Origin: CAVYPR01 sp963770505 | GTDB lineage: Bacteria; Actinomycetota; Acidimicrobiia; Acidimicrobiales; RAAP-2 | DNA: 64,000 nucleotides | Reading direction: 5' to 3' | Assembly: GCA_963770505.1 (NCBI GenBank) | Contig: CAVYPR010000001.1 | Coordinates: 868,001 to 932,000, forward strand | Part shown: piece by piece, positions 51,021-58,893 of the stretch | Numbering within the stretch: the first letter of the stretch is position 1 | Layout of the letters: the number at the start of each line of letters is the position of its first letter | Made by a program: the position numbers and the translations under genes | The notes under the pieces: generated by a model | Databases searched by the model: none | Seen by the model: the letters and a program-made list of their open reading frames with translations, nothing else | Told to the model about the DNA's origin: nothing

Positions 51021-51914
51021 ATGAAGACACCGACCACATCGACGTACCCGGGCCGCCGGCACCGGTTCGCCGTCGGCGCGGTGGTCGCCCTCTCGCTGGG
51101 CCTGGCGGGCTGCGCGGCGTCCTCCCCGGGGACCCTGCCCGTGACCGTGCGGTCGTCGCAGGGCCCGGTGCTCTCGGATGCCACCTGCCGCCCGTCGGGC
51201 ACCGGCGACCGCGTCGTGGCCTCGGGCGGGGTCGCCTCGCCCCCGGCCCACGACCTCACCCTCGGCTTGGCCGTCTACAGCCCGGCCGGGTCGCCCCTCG
51301 ACTTGGAGGGGTCGTCGCACACCGGCTCGCTGGCGGCGGGGGGGCGGCGCTGGTGGGTCACGGCGCGCATCGTGGGTGGGTTCCCCCCGAGCCGGTGCGT
51401 CGTCACCGTGACGCGGGCAGAGACGCTCCGGACGTTCCGGGTGACCACATCGTCCATGACGCCGACTGCCGGGCCCGGGGACTCCGTCATCGTCGCCGTC
51501 TCCGGCGAGCCGGCCCCCAGGACCGGCGACATCGTGGCGTTCCATCCCCCGACCGGGGCGACGTGCGCCGGCGCGGCCACGGTCGCGCTGGGCCGGGTCG
51601 TCGGACTCCCCGGCCAGACCGTCGAGGGGGGACACGGCTCGGTGCTGGTCGACGGCCGGCGCCTGGCCCAGCCGTGGCTGGCCGGCTCGGCCGCCGCCGC
51701 CACCGGGGTGTTCGGGCCGGTCACTGTGCCCAACGGCGACTACTACCTCTTGGGCGACGACCGCGCCCACGCCTGCGACAGCCGTCAGCTGGGCCCGCTG
51801 CCCGGGTCCGACCTGGTGGGCGCCGTGGTGCGGACCGTCCCCGCCCACCCGGCGTCGGGCTCCGCCACATCGCACCCCTCACCGACGGCGTCGACACCGG
51901 CCTTCACAACATGA
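51021..51914 (+). CDS. Lipoprotein with signal peptidase I-like (S26) domain, catalytic Lys absent
   Basis: The 297-residue protein has a lipobox SLGLAGC (Cys31) rather than the membrane anchor of signal peptidases. An unassigned domain with several Cys (CRPSGTG, SRCVVTV) precedes the S26 domain: RVTTSSMTPTAGPGDSVIV holds the Ser (Ser145), and YLLGDDRAHACDSRQLGPL matches box E. At the box D site, where KR precedes the conserved GLPG, it has LGRVVGLPGQ, so the general-base Lys is Gly191. It may be inactive or use another base. Confidence 0.8.
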   Translation: MKTPTTSTYPGRRHRFAVGAVVALSLGLAGCAASSPGTLPVTVRSSQGPVLSDATCRPSGTGDRVVASGGVASPPAHDLTLGLAVYSPAGSPLDLEGSSHTGSLAAGGRRWWVTARIVGGFPPSRCVVTVTRAETLRTFRVTTSSMTPTAGPGDSVIVAVSGEPAPRTGDIVAFHPPTGATCAGAATVALGRVVGLPGQTVEGGHGSVLVDGRRLAQPWLAGSAAAATGVFGPVTVPNGDYYLLGDDRAHACDSRQLGPLPGSDLVGAVVRTVPAHPASGSATSHPSPTASTPAFTT

Positions 51915-51968
51915 GGGCACAGCATGACAGCACAGACAGCCCGCACGCCGCCGGTGCGCCGGCCGGCC

Positions 51969-53219
51969 CTACTTCGTCGGCGTCGTGGCCCCGATCGACG
52001 AGTAGGCCAGCGCCCCCGAAGGCGCCACCACCGTCACCTTCTGGTGCCAGCTGTCGAACGTCCATGTAAGGCTGAGCCGGGTCCCGCTCGTCCCCACCGC
52101 CTCGCCGGCCATCGACTGCGGGAGCGAACTGCTCTTGGTGACGACCAGCGCCGCCGCGCCCACCGAGGGTTTTCCCTTCCCGGCGAAGAGAGCTCCCAGG
52201 ACCCGCGTGGCCGGCGGCGAGGACCCCTTGACGTCCTGGCTGCTGGCCGGCACGAACGTGTCGGTCAGCTGCGAGATGTTCGACGAGGTCGTGATGCCGG
52301 CGGCGAATGTCTTGTAGGCGCCCTGGCCCTTGTGGATGGCGACCCAGTGGTCGACGACCGCGGCGGCCTTGCCGGCGGGCACGCCGAGCTGGTCGATCAC
52401 CGCCGCCCGGTTGCCCCGGAAGTAGACGATGCCCGAGACGAGGCGCAGGTCGAACCTGTCGAGCCCGGCTGCGCCCACGGCGACGATGGTCTGGCGCCCG
52501 CTGTCCGGCGCGGCGTCACCGGTGATCTTGTTGGCCGAGCCGTCGCTTGTCGAGACTTCGACGTAGTGGAAGGTGCCGGCCTGGTTGGCCGCGGCCGTGG
52601 CCGACTTCACCAGGCCCACGGCCGCTGTCTTGGGGCTCGCCGGGGCGAGGAGCGCCCCGATGGCGAACCCCACCCCGATCACGACCACGACCACGAGGGC
52701 GATGAGCAGGCCGCGCCGCGCCGAGTGGCTGTGGTCCTCCTGGCTGCGGACGACCACCGTGCCGGGGGGCATCTGCGGGGTCTGCCAGCCCTGGGGCTCG
52801 TGCTGGTAGAGGCCCGAGGCGTAGGGGGGGATGTAGGGGGCGCTGGTGGGGCCGCCCGCGGCGAAGGGCCCGAGGCTGGGGTCGGCCCCCGGCGGTAGCC
52901 AGTTCCCCGCCGGCGGCGAGGGGGGCGTGTAGGTGGGCTGGGCGTAGGGGTTGGGCGCGGCGTAGGGGTTGGGCGGGGCGTAGGGGTTGGGCGGGGCGTA
53001 GGCGCCCGACGGCCCGTACGGCGGTGCGCCGTAGGCGGGGGGCGGCGCGTACCCGCCGGGGGCGGCGTAGGCCGGGATCGGCGGCGGACCGGCGCTCGGG
53101 TAGGGGGCGGTCGGGGGCCCGGCGCCCGGGCCCGGGCCCGGGTCCGGCGCGCCCGTGGTACCGGGGGCGGGGGTCCCCGCCGGCCCCTGCGCTTCGCCGT
53201 CACCTCGTGGGTCGTCCAT
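51969..53219 (-). CDS. Anchored LppX/LprG-like protein with proline-rich cytoplasmic region
   Basis: The 416-residue protein has a Pro/Tyr/Ala-rich N terminus (1-150; repeats of PYAPPN and PYAAPN), a membrane helix (GLLIALVVVVVIGVGFAIGA) near residue 175, and an outer domain with FHYVEVSTSDGSANKITGDA and RFDLRLVSGIVYFRGNRAAV, like the LppX/LprG lipid-carrier fold. TACGCT lies 6 bases before the ATG. Such proteins carry lipids to the cell surface in mycobacteria; here that is an inference. Confidence 0.75.
   Translation of the reverse strand: MDDPRGDGEAQGPAGTPAPGTTGAPDPGPGPGAGPPTAPYPSAGPPPIPAYAAPGGYAPPPAYGAPPYGPSGAYAPPNPYAPPNPYAAPNPYAQPTYTPPSPPAGNWLPPGADPSLGPFAAGGPTSAPYIPPYASGLYQHEPQGWQTPQMPPGTVVVRSQEDHSHSARRGLLIALVVVVVIGVGFAIGALLAPASPKTAAVGLVKSATAAANQAGTFHYVEVSTSDGSANKITGDAAPDSGRQTIVAVGAAGLDRFDLRLVSGIVYFRGNRAAVIDQLGVPAGKAAAVVDHWVAIHKGQGAYKTFAAGITTSSNISQLTDTFVPASSQDVKGSSPPATRVLGALFAGKGKPSVGAAALVVTKSSSLPQSMAGEAVGTSGTRLSLTWTFDSWHQKVTVVAPSGALAYSSIGATTPTK
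52934..52997. repeat. Imperfect 24-base repeats encoding PNPYA-type units
   Basis: Variants of ggcgtaggggttgggcg repeat about three times within the coding sequence, giving PPNPYAPPNPYAAPNPYA. Low-complexity coding repeat. Confidence 0.75.
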
Positions 53220-53225
53220 GGTCGC

Positions 53226-53231
53226 AGCGTA
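53226..53231 (-). promoter_or_regulatory. Possible leaderless -10 of the LppX-like gene
   Basis: TACGCT on the minus strand lies exactly 6 bases before the ATG at 53219. Confidence 0.35.
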
Positions 53232-53338
53232 GGCCGTCGTCACGCCGTAACGGGCGCGGGCGGGCGGTAGCGCGACGCGCCCGTAGGCCGTGGGATCGGC
53301 CTCACTAGGATCCACAGAGCACCCATCTGGAGGCCCCC

Positions 53339-54484
53339 TTGCGCAGCGGATACGACGTCGTGGTGGTGGGCGGGGGCCTCGTCGGCACGTCGCTCGCCTA
53401 CGAGCTCGCCTGCCGGGGGGCGGCGGTCGCCCTCCTCGACCGCGCCGACCCCGGCCGGGCCAGTGACGCCGGGGCGGGGATCCTCTCCCCCGAGACCACC
53501 TGGCGGACCGACGAGGTGTGGTTCCCGTTCGCCGCCGAGGCGGGCGCCCACTACCCCGGGCTGGTCGAGCGGCTGGCCGGCGACGGGGCGCCCGACCCCG
53601 GCTACGCTCGCACGGGGCTGCTCTCGGTCTCGCTCTCCGAGGGCGACGAGCCGTGGTTCGAGAACCTCGCCCGCCACGCCCTGGCCCGGGCCCCCGACGA
53701 CGTGTCCGAGGTCCCCGCCGACGAGGCCAGAGGCCGCATGCCCGTCCTGGGCGAGCTCCGACGGGCGCTCTTCAACCGGGCGGCGGCCCGGATCGACGGC
53801 CGCGCCCTCACCGCCTCGCTCCGCCACGGCTGCGGCGCCCGCGGGGTCGAGGTGATCGCCGCCGGCGCGCTGGGGCTGGACACGTCGGGTGACCGGGCCA
53901 CCGGCGTGCGGACGGCCGAGGGCACCGTGGCCGCCGGCGCGGTGGTGGTGGCCGCCGGGGCCTGGACGTCCGCCGTGGCCGAGTGGCTCTCGGTCCCCCT
54001 CCCGGTGCGACCGGTGAAGGGGCAGATCGTCCACCTCCGGGTGGACGACCCGGCCCGGGACCCCGGGGAGTGGCCCATTGCCCAGCCGGTCCTCGGCCAC
54101 TACCTCGTGCCGTGGCCGGACCGGCGCGTGGCCTGCGGGGGGACCTTCGAGGACCACGAGGCCTTCGACCCGCGACCCACCGCGTCCGGAACCCACGAGC
54201 TGCTGCGCGAGTGCCTCAAGCTGGCCCCGGGACTGGCCGCAGCCGCGCTGGTCGAGGTGCGCGTGGGTTTTCGCCCCTGCACGCCCGACGACCTGCCGCT
54301 CCTGGGGCCGGTGCCGGGGTGGGACAACGTCCATGTCGACACCGGCCACGGCGCCGAAGGGCTGCTGGCCGGGCCCTACAGCGGGGCCCTGGTGGCGGCC
54401 GGGGTGCTCGGTGACGAGCGCTCGCTCACCACCGCCGCCCGCCGGGCGCTCGAGGCCTTCTCCCCCGGCCGCCTCCCGGCGTGA
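53339..54484 (+). CDS. thiO: FAD-dependent glycine/D-amino-acid oxidase family protein
   Basis: The 381-residue flavoprotein starts YDVVVVGGGLVGTSLAYELA, an FAD-binding GxGxxG fold, then DAGAGILSPETTW. C-terminal motifs RVGFRPCTPDDLPLLGP and GHGAEGLLAGPYSGALVA are typical of DAO-family enzymes. ThiO of thiamine synthesis is one candidate, but no thi genes are near. TTG start with TGGAGG 12 bases upstream; TAGGAT at 53306 may be its -10. Coupled to the rRNA methyltransferase gene. Confidence 0.8.
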   Translation: MRSGYDVVVVGGGLVGTSLAYELACRGAAVALLDRADPGRASDAGAGILSPETTWRTDEVWFPFAAEAGAHYPGLVERLAGDGAPDPGYARTGLLSVSLSEGDEPWFENLARHALARAPDDVSEVPADEARGRMPVLGELRRALFNRAAARIDGRALTASLRHGCGARGVEVIAAGALGLDTSGDRATGVRTAEGTVAAGAVVVAAGAWTSAVAEWLSVPLPVRPVKGQIVHLRVDDPARDPGEWPIAQPVLGHYLVPWPDRRVACGGTFEDHEAFDPRPTASGTHELLRECLKLAPGLAAAALVEVRVGFRPCTPDDLPLLGPVPGWDNVHVDTGHGAEGLLAGPYSGALVAAGVLGDERSLTTAARRALEAFSPGRLPA

Positions 54485-54518
54485 GGGCCACCGGCAACCA
54501 CCGGCGCGGGAGCCGGCG

Positions 54519-55295
54519 TTGGTAGTCGGGGCCGAGGCGCGCTACCTGCGCCAGTTCTACGCCGCTTACCAGGACCCCGCCTGCGCCGTCCTGGAGGGCC
54601 TCCACCCGGCGACCCACGCGCTGCGCTTCGGCGGGGCGCTCGAGGCGGCCATCACCTTCGACCGCGACCGCCTGCTGGCCATCGCCGAGCGGTTGGCCCC
54701 CGACGTCATCGCACCGATCGAGGCCCGCCTCGAGGTCGTCGGGCGCGAGCTGTTCGCCAAGCTCTGCCGCCGCAAGCTGACCAGCCCGCTGCTCTCCATC
54801 GCCGGACGGCCCCAGCAGGACATCGCCCGGTCCCTCGCCCGGACCGGCCGCCCCGTGCTCTACCTCGAGAACCCCCGCAACCCGGGGAACGTGGGTGCCG
54901 TCATCCGGGTGGCCGCCGCCGCCGGGGTCGAGGCGGTGCTCGTCTCGGGCACCGTGGACCCCTGGTCGCCCCTGGTCCTGCGCAGCGGGGCCGGCCTGCA
55001 GTTCGCCCTCCCCGTGGCCAACACCCCGCTCCCCGCCGACTCGGCGCGGCCGATCGTGGCCGTGGACCCCCGGGGCGAGCCGATCGCCACCGCCGACCTC
55101 GACGCCGACTCGATCCTGGTCGTCGGGGGCGAGCGCTACGGCATCTCCGCCCAGGTGCAGGAACTGGCCACCCGGTCGGTGGCCGTCCCCATGCGCCCGA
55201 AGGTGGCCAGCCTCAACCTCGCCACCGCGGTCTCCGCCGTCCTGTTCTCCTGGAAGGCGGCCGCCGAGGCCCGCTCCGGCTCGAGCCCGTGGTGA
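54519..55295 (+). CDS. SpoU/TrmH family RNA 2'-O-methyltransferase
   Basis: The 258-residue protein has the trefoil-knot motifs: ENPRNPGNVGAVIRVAAAAG (motif 1), VVGGERYGIS (motif 2) and VPMRPKVASLNLATAVSAVL (motif 3). An N-terminal segment (LEGLHPATHALRFGG) may bind substrate. Only a TTG at 54519 offers a start near the observed N terminus. It methylates a tRNA or rRNA ribose; the site is unknown. Confidence 0.88.
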   Translation: MVVGAEARYLRQFYAAYQDPACAVLEGLHPATHALRFGGALEAAITFDRDRLLAIAERLAPDVIAPIEARLEVVGRELFAKLCRRKLTSPLLSIAGRPQQDIARSLARTGRPVLYLENPRNPGNVGAVIRVAAAAGVEAVLVSGTVDPWSPLVLRSGAGLQFALPVANTPLPADSARPIVAVDPRGEPIATADLDADSILVVGGERYGISAQVQELATRSVAVPMRPKVASLNLATAVSAVLFSWKAAAEARSGSSPW

Positions 55296-55314
55296 GCAGG
55301 GCGCGGCGGCGGGG

Positions 55315-56298
55315 TCAGGGCGCCGGCGGCTGGGCGGCGCCGGGCCCCAGGCGGGTGCGCAGGTCAGCCTCGTAGTCGCGCACGGCGGCGCCGGCGTGCT
55401 GCTCTTTCAGCGCTTCGAGCGTGGGGTAGCCGGCGTCGCGCTCGGCGTCCCACTCGTCGGCGAACCTCCCGGTCTCGATGTCGTCGGTGAGGGCCCGCAT
55501 GGTCGAGAGCAGGTCGAGGTGGTCGTAGCGGCCGCGGCGGCTCAGCTGGCCGTACTGGCTGGTGGGCGAGTGGAACTCGGACTGGACGGCGAAGCCCACC
55601 TCGCGCAGCAGCCGGTAGGTGCGCTCGACCTCCCCCGAGAGCACCAGCTCGGTGATGACTGCCTCCAGCGGGATGCCGTGCTCGAGCATCGTCTGGAGGA
55701 AGGCCGAGCTCACCGCGGTGAGCGCCGGCGAGAGCACCTGCTCGACGCCGAGGTCGAGCACGGCCTCCTGCATCGCCGTGAGCTCGATGCCGCCCTGCCG
55801 CAGGCCGCCGATGGCCCGGGCCACGGCCAGGACCCGTGTGCGGGCCCGGCCGGTCACGTCGGCGTGGACCCCCACCGCCGTGATGAACCCCTCCCCCTCC
55901 TCGTAGCAGCGGCGGACCTCGGGCCCCAGCATCCGGGGCGCCACCAGCCCGGCGTCGCCCGGGGGGGCCAGGCGGCCGAAGGCGAGGGTGTAGCCGCTGG
56001 CCACGATCACGCACGAGCGCGGTCCCGGGGCCAGCGGCAGCCCGGGCACCACGTCGTCGGGCACCAGCAGGCAGACCACGTCGGCGTCGTTCGCCGCCTC
56101 GAGGTCGTGCGCCTCGAACCCGTCCGTTTGCGCCTGCTGGCGGGTGGCGTCGCGGCGCACGCAGACCAGCGGCGCCAAACCGCTGTCGCGCAGGTTGAGG
56201 GCCCAGGAGCGCCCCTGGTTGCCGTAGCCGACGACGGCCAGCGTGTCTGTGTCCAGCGCTCGCAAGTCGGCGTCGCGCTCGTAGTAGATGGTGGTCAC
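55315..56298 (-). CDS. Divergent ketol-acid reductoisomerase-like protein
   Basis: At 327 residues it aligns over its length with IlvC: a Rossmann segment TLAVVGYGNQGRSWALNLRD, APRMLGPEVRRCYEEGEGF, and an all-helical part with MQEAVLDLGVEQVLSPAL and HSPTSQYGQLSRRGRYDHLD. True KARI has a PKGPGH motif; here it reads PRMLGPE, so the conserved Lys and His are missing. Some acidic residues for Mg2+ (D-L-x-x-E) are kept. It follows cydB by 68 bases and lacks ilv neighbours, so it is probably not a branched-chain enzyme. Role unknown. GTG start at 56298. Confidence 0.75.
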   Translation of the reverse strand: MTTIYYERDADLRALDTDTLAVVGYGNQGRSWALNLRDSGLAPLVCVRRDATRQQAQTDGFEAHDLEAANDADVVCLLVPDDVVPGLPLAPGPRSCVIVASGYTLAFGRLAPPGDAGLVAPRMLGPEVRRCYEEGEGFITAVGVHADVTGRARTRVLAVARAIGGLRQGGIELTAMQEAVLDLGVEQVLSPALTAVSSAFLQTMLEHGIPLEAVITELVLSGEVERTYRLLREVGFAVQSEFHSPTSQYGQLSRRGRYDHLDLLSTMRALTDDIETGRFADEWDAERDAGYPTLEALKEQHAGAAVRDYEADLRTRLGPGAAQPPAP

Positions 56299-56366
56299 CG
56301 GCCCATTATGGCCCCGGCCGCCGACGGCCCGAGGGCCCGCGCCCGGGCGGGCTGCGCCCGCCGCCG

Positions 56367-57413
56367 TCAGGCCGCGGGTCCCCCCGACGACGGGCTGGGC
56401 GCGGGGTCCGCCCCTGCCTCGGGCGCCGGTGCCGACAGCCGCCTCCTGAAGACGTGCAGCGACCAGCCCTGGTAGATGAGCACGATCGGGAAGAAGATGA
56501 CCGCCACCACCGTCATGACGGTGAGGGTGTAGGTCGGGCTGGCGGTCCCGGCGATGGTCAGGCTGTAAGCGTGGTTGGTGCTCGACACCATGACGTCGGG
56601 GAACAGCTCGGCGAAGATGCTGGCCACCGTGGCGCCGGTGCCGACCGCGGCGGCGATGAACATCCAGCCCTCGCCCTCCCTCGACCCCGCCACCAGTGCC
56701 GCGGCGATGACGGCCAGCATGGCGAGCACCTCGAGGGGGTTGGGGAAGAACCCCTTCCCGAGCCCCACGTGGGTCCAGGTGAGCAGCCCGAAAACCGTGA
56801 GCACGGCGACGGCCCCGATCGGACGCGACCACCGGTTGGCCCGGTCGCGCAGCGCACCGGTCGTCTTGATGGAGAGATAGGCGACGCCCATGAGCAGCGA
56901 GAGCGAGAGCAGGGTGACGCCGCACCACAGGCCGTAGGGGACGAGGAGGTCGAAGAAGTTGCCGGTGTAGTTGCCCGCCTTGTCGATCGGCAGCCCGTGC
57001 AGGAGGTCCCCCAGGGCCACGCCGAGCAGCAGCGGGACGAGGGCGCTGCCCACCGCCATGGCCCACGACCACAGCGTCCGCCACCGGGGGTCGTCGATCT
57101 TGCGCCGGTACTCGAACGAGAGCCCCCGGGCGATGAGGGCCACCAGCACGATCACCACCGCCAGGTACAGCGAGGAGATCATGGTGGCGTACCAGGCCGG
57201 GAAGGCGGCGAAGATCACGGCCCCGGCCACGATCAGCCACACCTCGTTGCCGTCCCAGATCGGGCCGATGCTGTTGATGAGGACGCGCCGCTCGCCTTCG
57301 TCGCGGGGCATGAACCGCTGCAGCATGCCGACGCCGAAGTCGAACCCCTCGAGGACGAAGAACCCGATCCAGAAGATGGCGTCGACGACGAACCAGAGCC
57401 TCTCCAGGGTCAC
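56367..57413 (-). CDS. cydB: Cytochrome bd ubiquinol/menaquinol oxidase subunit II
   Basis: The 348-residue membrane subunit has nine hydrophobic helices, starting LWFVVDAIFWIGFFVLEGFD with GPIWDGNEVWLIVAG conserved. The C terminus is Pro/Ala/Gly-rich. It ends the core of cydDCAB: 9 bases separate it from cydA. Part of a high-affinity oxygen-reducing terminal oxidase. ATG start. Confidence 0.96.
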   Translation of the reverse strand: MTLERLWFVVDAIFWIGFFVLEGFDFGVGMLQRFMPRDEGERRVLINSIGPIWDGNEVWLIVAGAVIFAAFPAWYATMISSLYLAVVIVLVALIARGLSFEYRRKIDDPRWRTLWSWAMAVGSALVPLLLGVALGDLLHGLPIDKAGNYTGNFFDLLVPYGLWCGVTLLSLSLLMGVAYLSIKTTGALRDRANRWSRPIGAVAVLTVFGLLTWTHVGLGKGFFPNPLEVLAMLAVIAAALVAGSREGEGWMFIAAAVGTGATVASIFAELFPDVMVSSTNHAYSLTIAGTASPTYTLTVMTVVAVIFFPIVLIYQGWSLHVFRRRLSAPAPEAGADPAPSPSSGGPAA

Positions 57414-57422
57414 GGCGTCCTC

Positions 57423-58838
57423 CTAGTAGACGAGCTCGAGCTCACGCTCGTCCTCCTCTGCTCCGGCCCCGGGCTGGCCCCCCGTCCCCGGCGGCCCGGG
57501 CTCACCCTCGCCGAGTCGCTTTCGGCCGTAGTGCACCATCAGGTACCCGTCGGCCACGCCGAGCACCAGGTACAGCCCGGCGAAGACGACGATGCTGATC
57601 CAGACGTCGACGGCGGTCACCGAAGGGGAGACCCCGGCCGAGGTCTTCATCAGGCCCTGGACGATCCAGGGCTGCCGCCCGCTCTCGCTCAGCAGCCAGC
57701 CCGCGGTGTTCATGAGGAACGGGGCGATCACCGCCCAGGTGGCGACGAGGAGGAACCACTTCGAGCGCTCCAGTCTTCGGCGGTGCAGCAGCCACAGGCC
57801 CCAGACCGCCAGGAGGAAGACCAGCCCGCCCAGGTAGGCCATGACCCGCATCGACCAGTACTGGATGAACACGTTGGGGACGTATGTCCCCGGGCCGTAC
57901 TTCTGCACGTACTCGGCCTGCAGCTGGTTGAGCCCGACGACCTTGCCGTCCCAGGAGTTGGTGGCCAGCAGCGACAGCACGTGCGGGACCGAGATGATCT
58001 GCGTCGGCGTCTGGTCGTCCTTCCCGCCGCCGATCTGGAAGAGGGAGAAGCTGCAGGGCTGGCAGGTTGTCCACTGGGCCTCGGCCGCGGCGATCTTCAT
58101 CGGCTGGTACTTGGTCTCGATCACCCCCAGCTCGCTGCCGACGAACAGGATCAGGACGGCGGCGGGGACCAGCACCGCCATGGCCGCCGTGGCCGCCCGG
58201 CGGAAGGAGTCGACCTCGCGCCCGCGGCGCAGCTGCCAGGCGGAGATGGACAGCATGACCAGCGAGCCGGTGATCAGCGACGCCAGGAGCACGTGGAGGT
58301 AGCTCCACCCGAAGACCGGGTTGGTGAAGAGCGCCCAGATGTCGTTCAGCTGCGGCTTGCCGTGGACCATGACGTAGCCCACCGGGTGCTGCATCCACGA
58401 GTTGGCCATCATGATGAAGGCCGCCGACACCGCGGTGCCCAGCGACACCATCCAGATGCAGGCCAGGTGCGCCCGCCGCGACAGGCGGTTCCACCCGAAG
58501 ATCCACAGGCCGAGGAAGGTCGACTCCAAGAAGAAGGCCAGCAGCCCCTCCATGGCCAGCGGCCCGCCGAAGACGTTGCCCACCTCCTTGGAGTAGGCGG
58601 ACCAGTTCATCCCGAACTCGAACTCCATGACCAGGCCGGTCACCACCCCGATGGCTACGTTGATCAGCAGGATGGGCCCGAAGAAGTGGGCCAGGCGGCG
58701 GTACTCGTCCTTGCCCGTCCGGTACCAGATGGTCTGGAGGATGGCCACCAAGAAGCTGAGGCCGATGGTGATGGGGACGAAGAGGAAGTGGTAGATCGTC
58801 GTGATCGCGAACTGCCAGCGGGACAGATCAAGGGTCAT
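57423..58838 (-). CDS. cydA: Cytochrome bd oxidase subunit I
   Basis: A 471-residue haem-binding subunit with WQFAITTIYHFLFVPITIG (His17, haem ligand), GLLAFFLESTFLGLWIFGWN and TNPVFGWSYLHVLLAS (His182). The Q-loop is of the short type and contains CQPC (Cys259, Cys262), which may form a disulphide. Between His182 and Met on the last helices, SMRVMAYLGG marks the conserved methionine region. It starts with ATG after a Gly-rich SD. Electrons from menaquinol reduce O2 here. Confidence 0.96.
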   Translation of the reverse strand: MTLDLSRWQFAITTIYHFLFVPITIGLSFLVAILQTIWYRTGKDEYRRLAHFFGPILLINVAIGVVTGLVMEFEFGMNWSAYSKEVGNVFGGPLAMEGLLAFFLESTFLGLWIFGWNRLSRRAHLACIWMVSLGTAVSAAFIMMANSWMQHPVGYVMVHGKPQLNDIWALFTNPVFGWSYLHVLLASLITGSLVMLSISAWQLRRGREVDSFRRAATAAMAVLVPAAVLILFVGSELGVIETKYQPMKIAAAEAQWTTCQPCSFSLFQIGGGKDDQTPTQIISVPHVLSLLATNSWDGKVVGLNQLQAEYVQKYGPGTYVPNVFIQYWSMRVMAYLGGLVFLLAVWGLWLLHRRRLERSKWFLLVATWAVIAPFLMNTAGWLLSESGRQPWIVQGLMKTSAGVSPSVTAVDVWISIVVFAGLYLVLGVADGYLMVHYGRKRLGEGEPGPPGTGGQPGAGAEEDERELELVY

Positions 58839-58893
58839 GGCGCCTCCCCCCCGCAGGCTAGGTGCCCTGGGTCGGCCGGTGTAGGACCATTGG

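Noticed and set aside
53339..54484. Thiamine operon around the thiO-like gene
   Set aside because: No thi genes or TPP riboswitch lie nearby; only the oxidase family call is kept.
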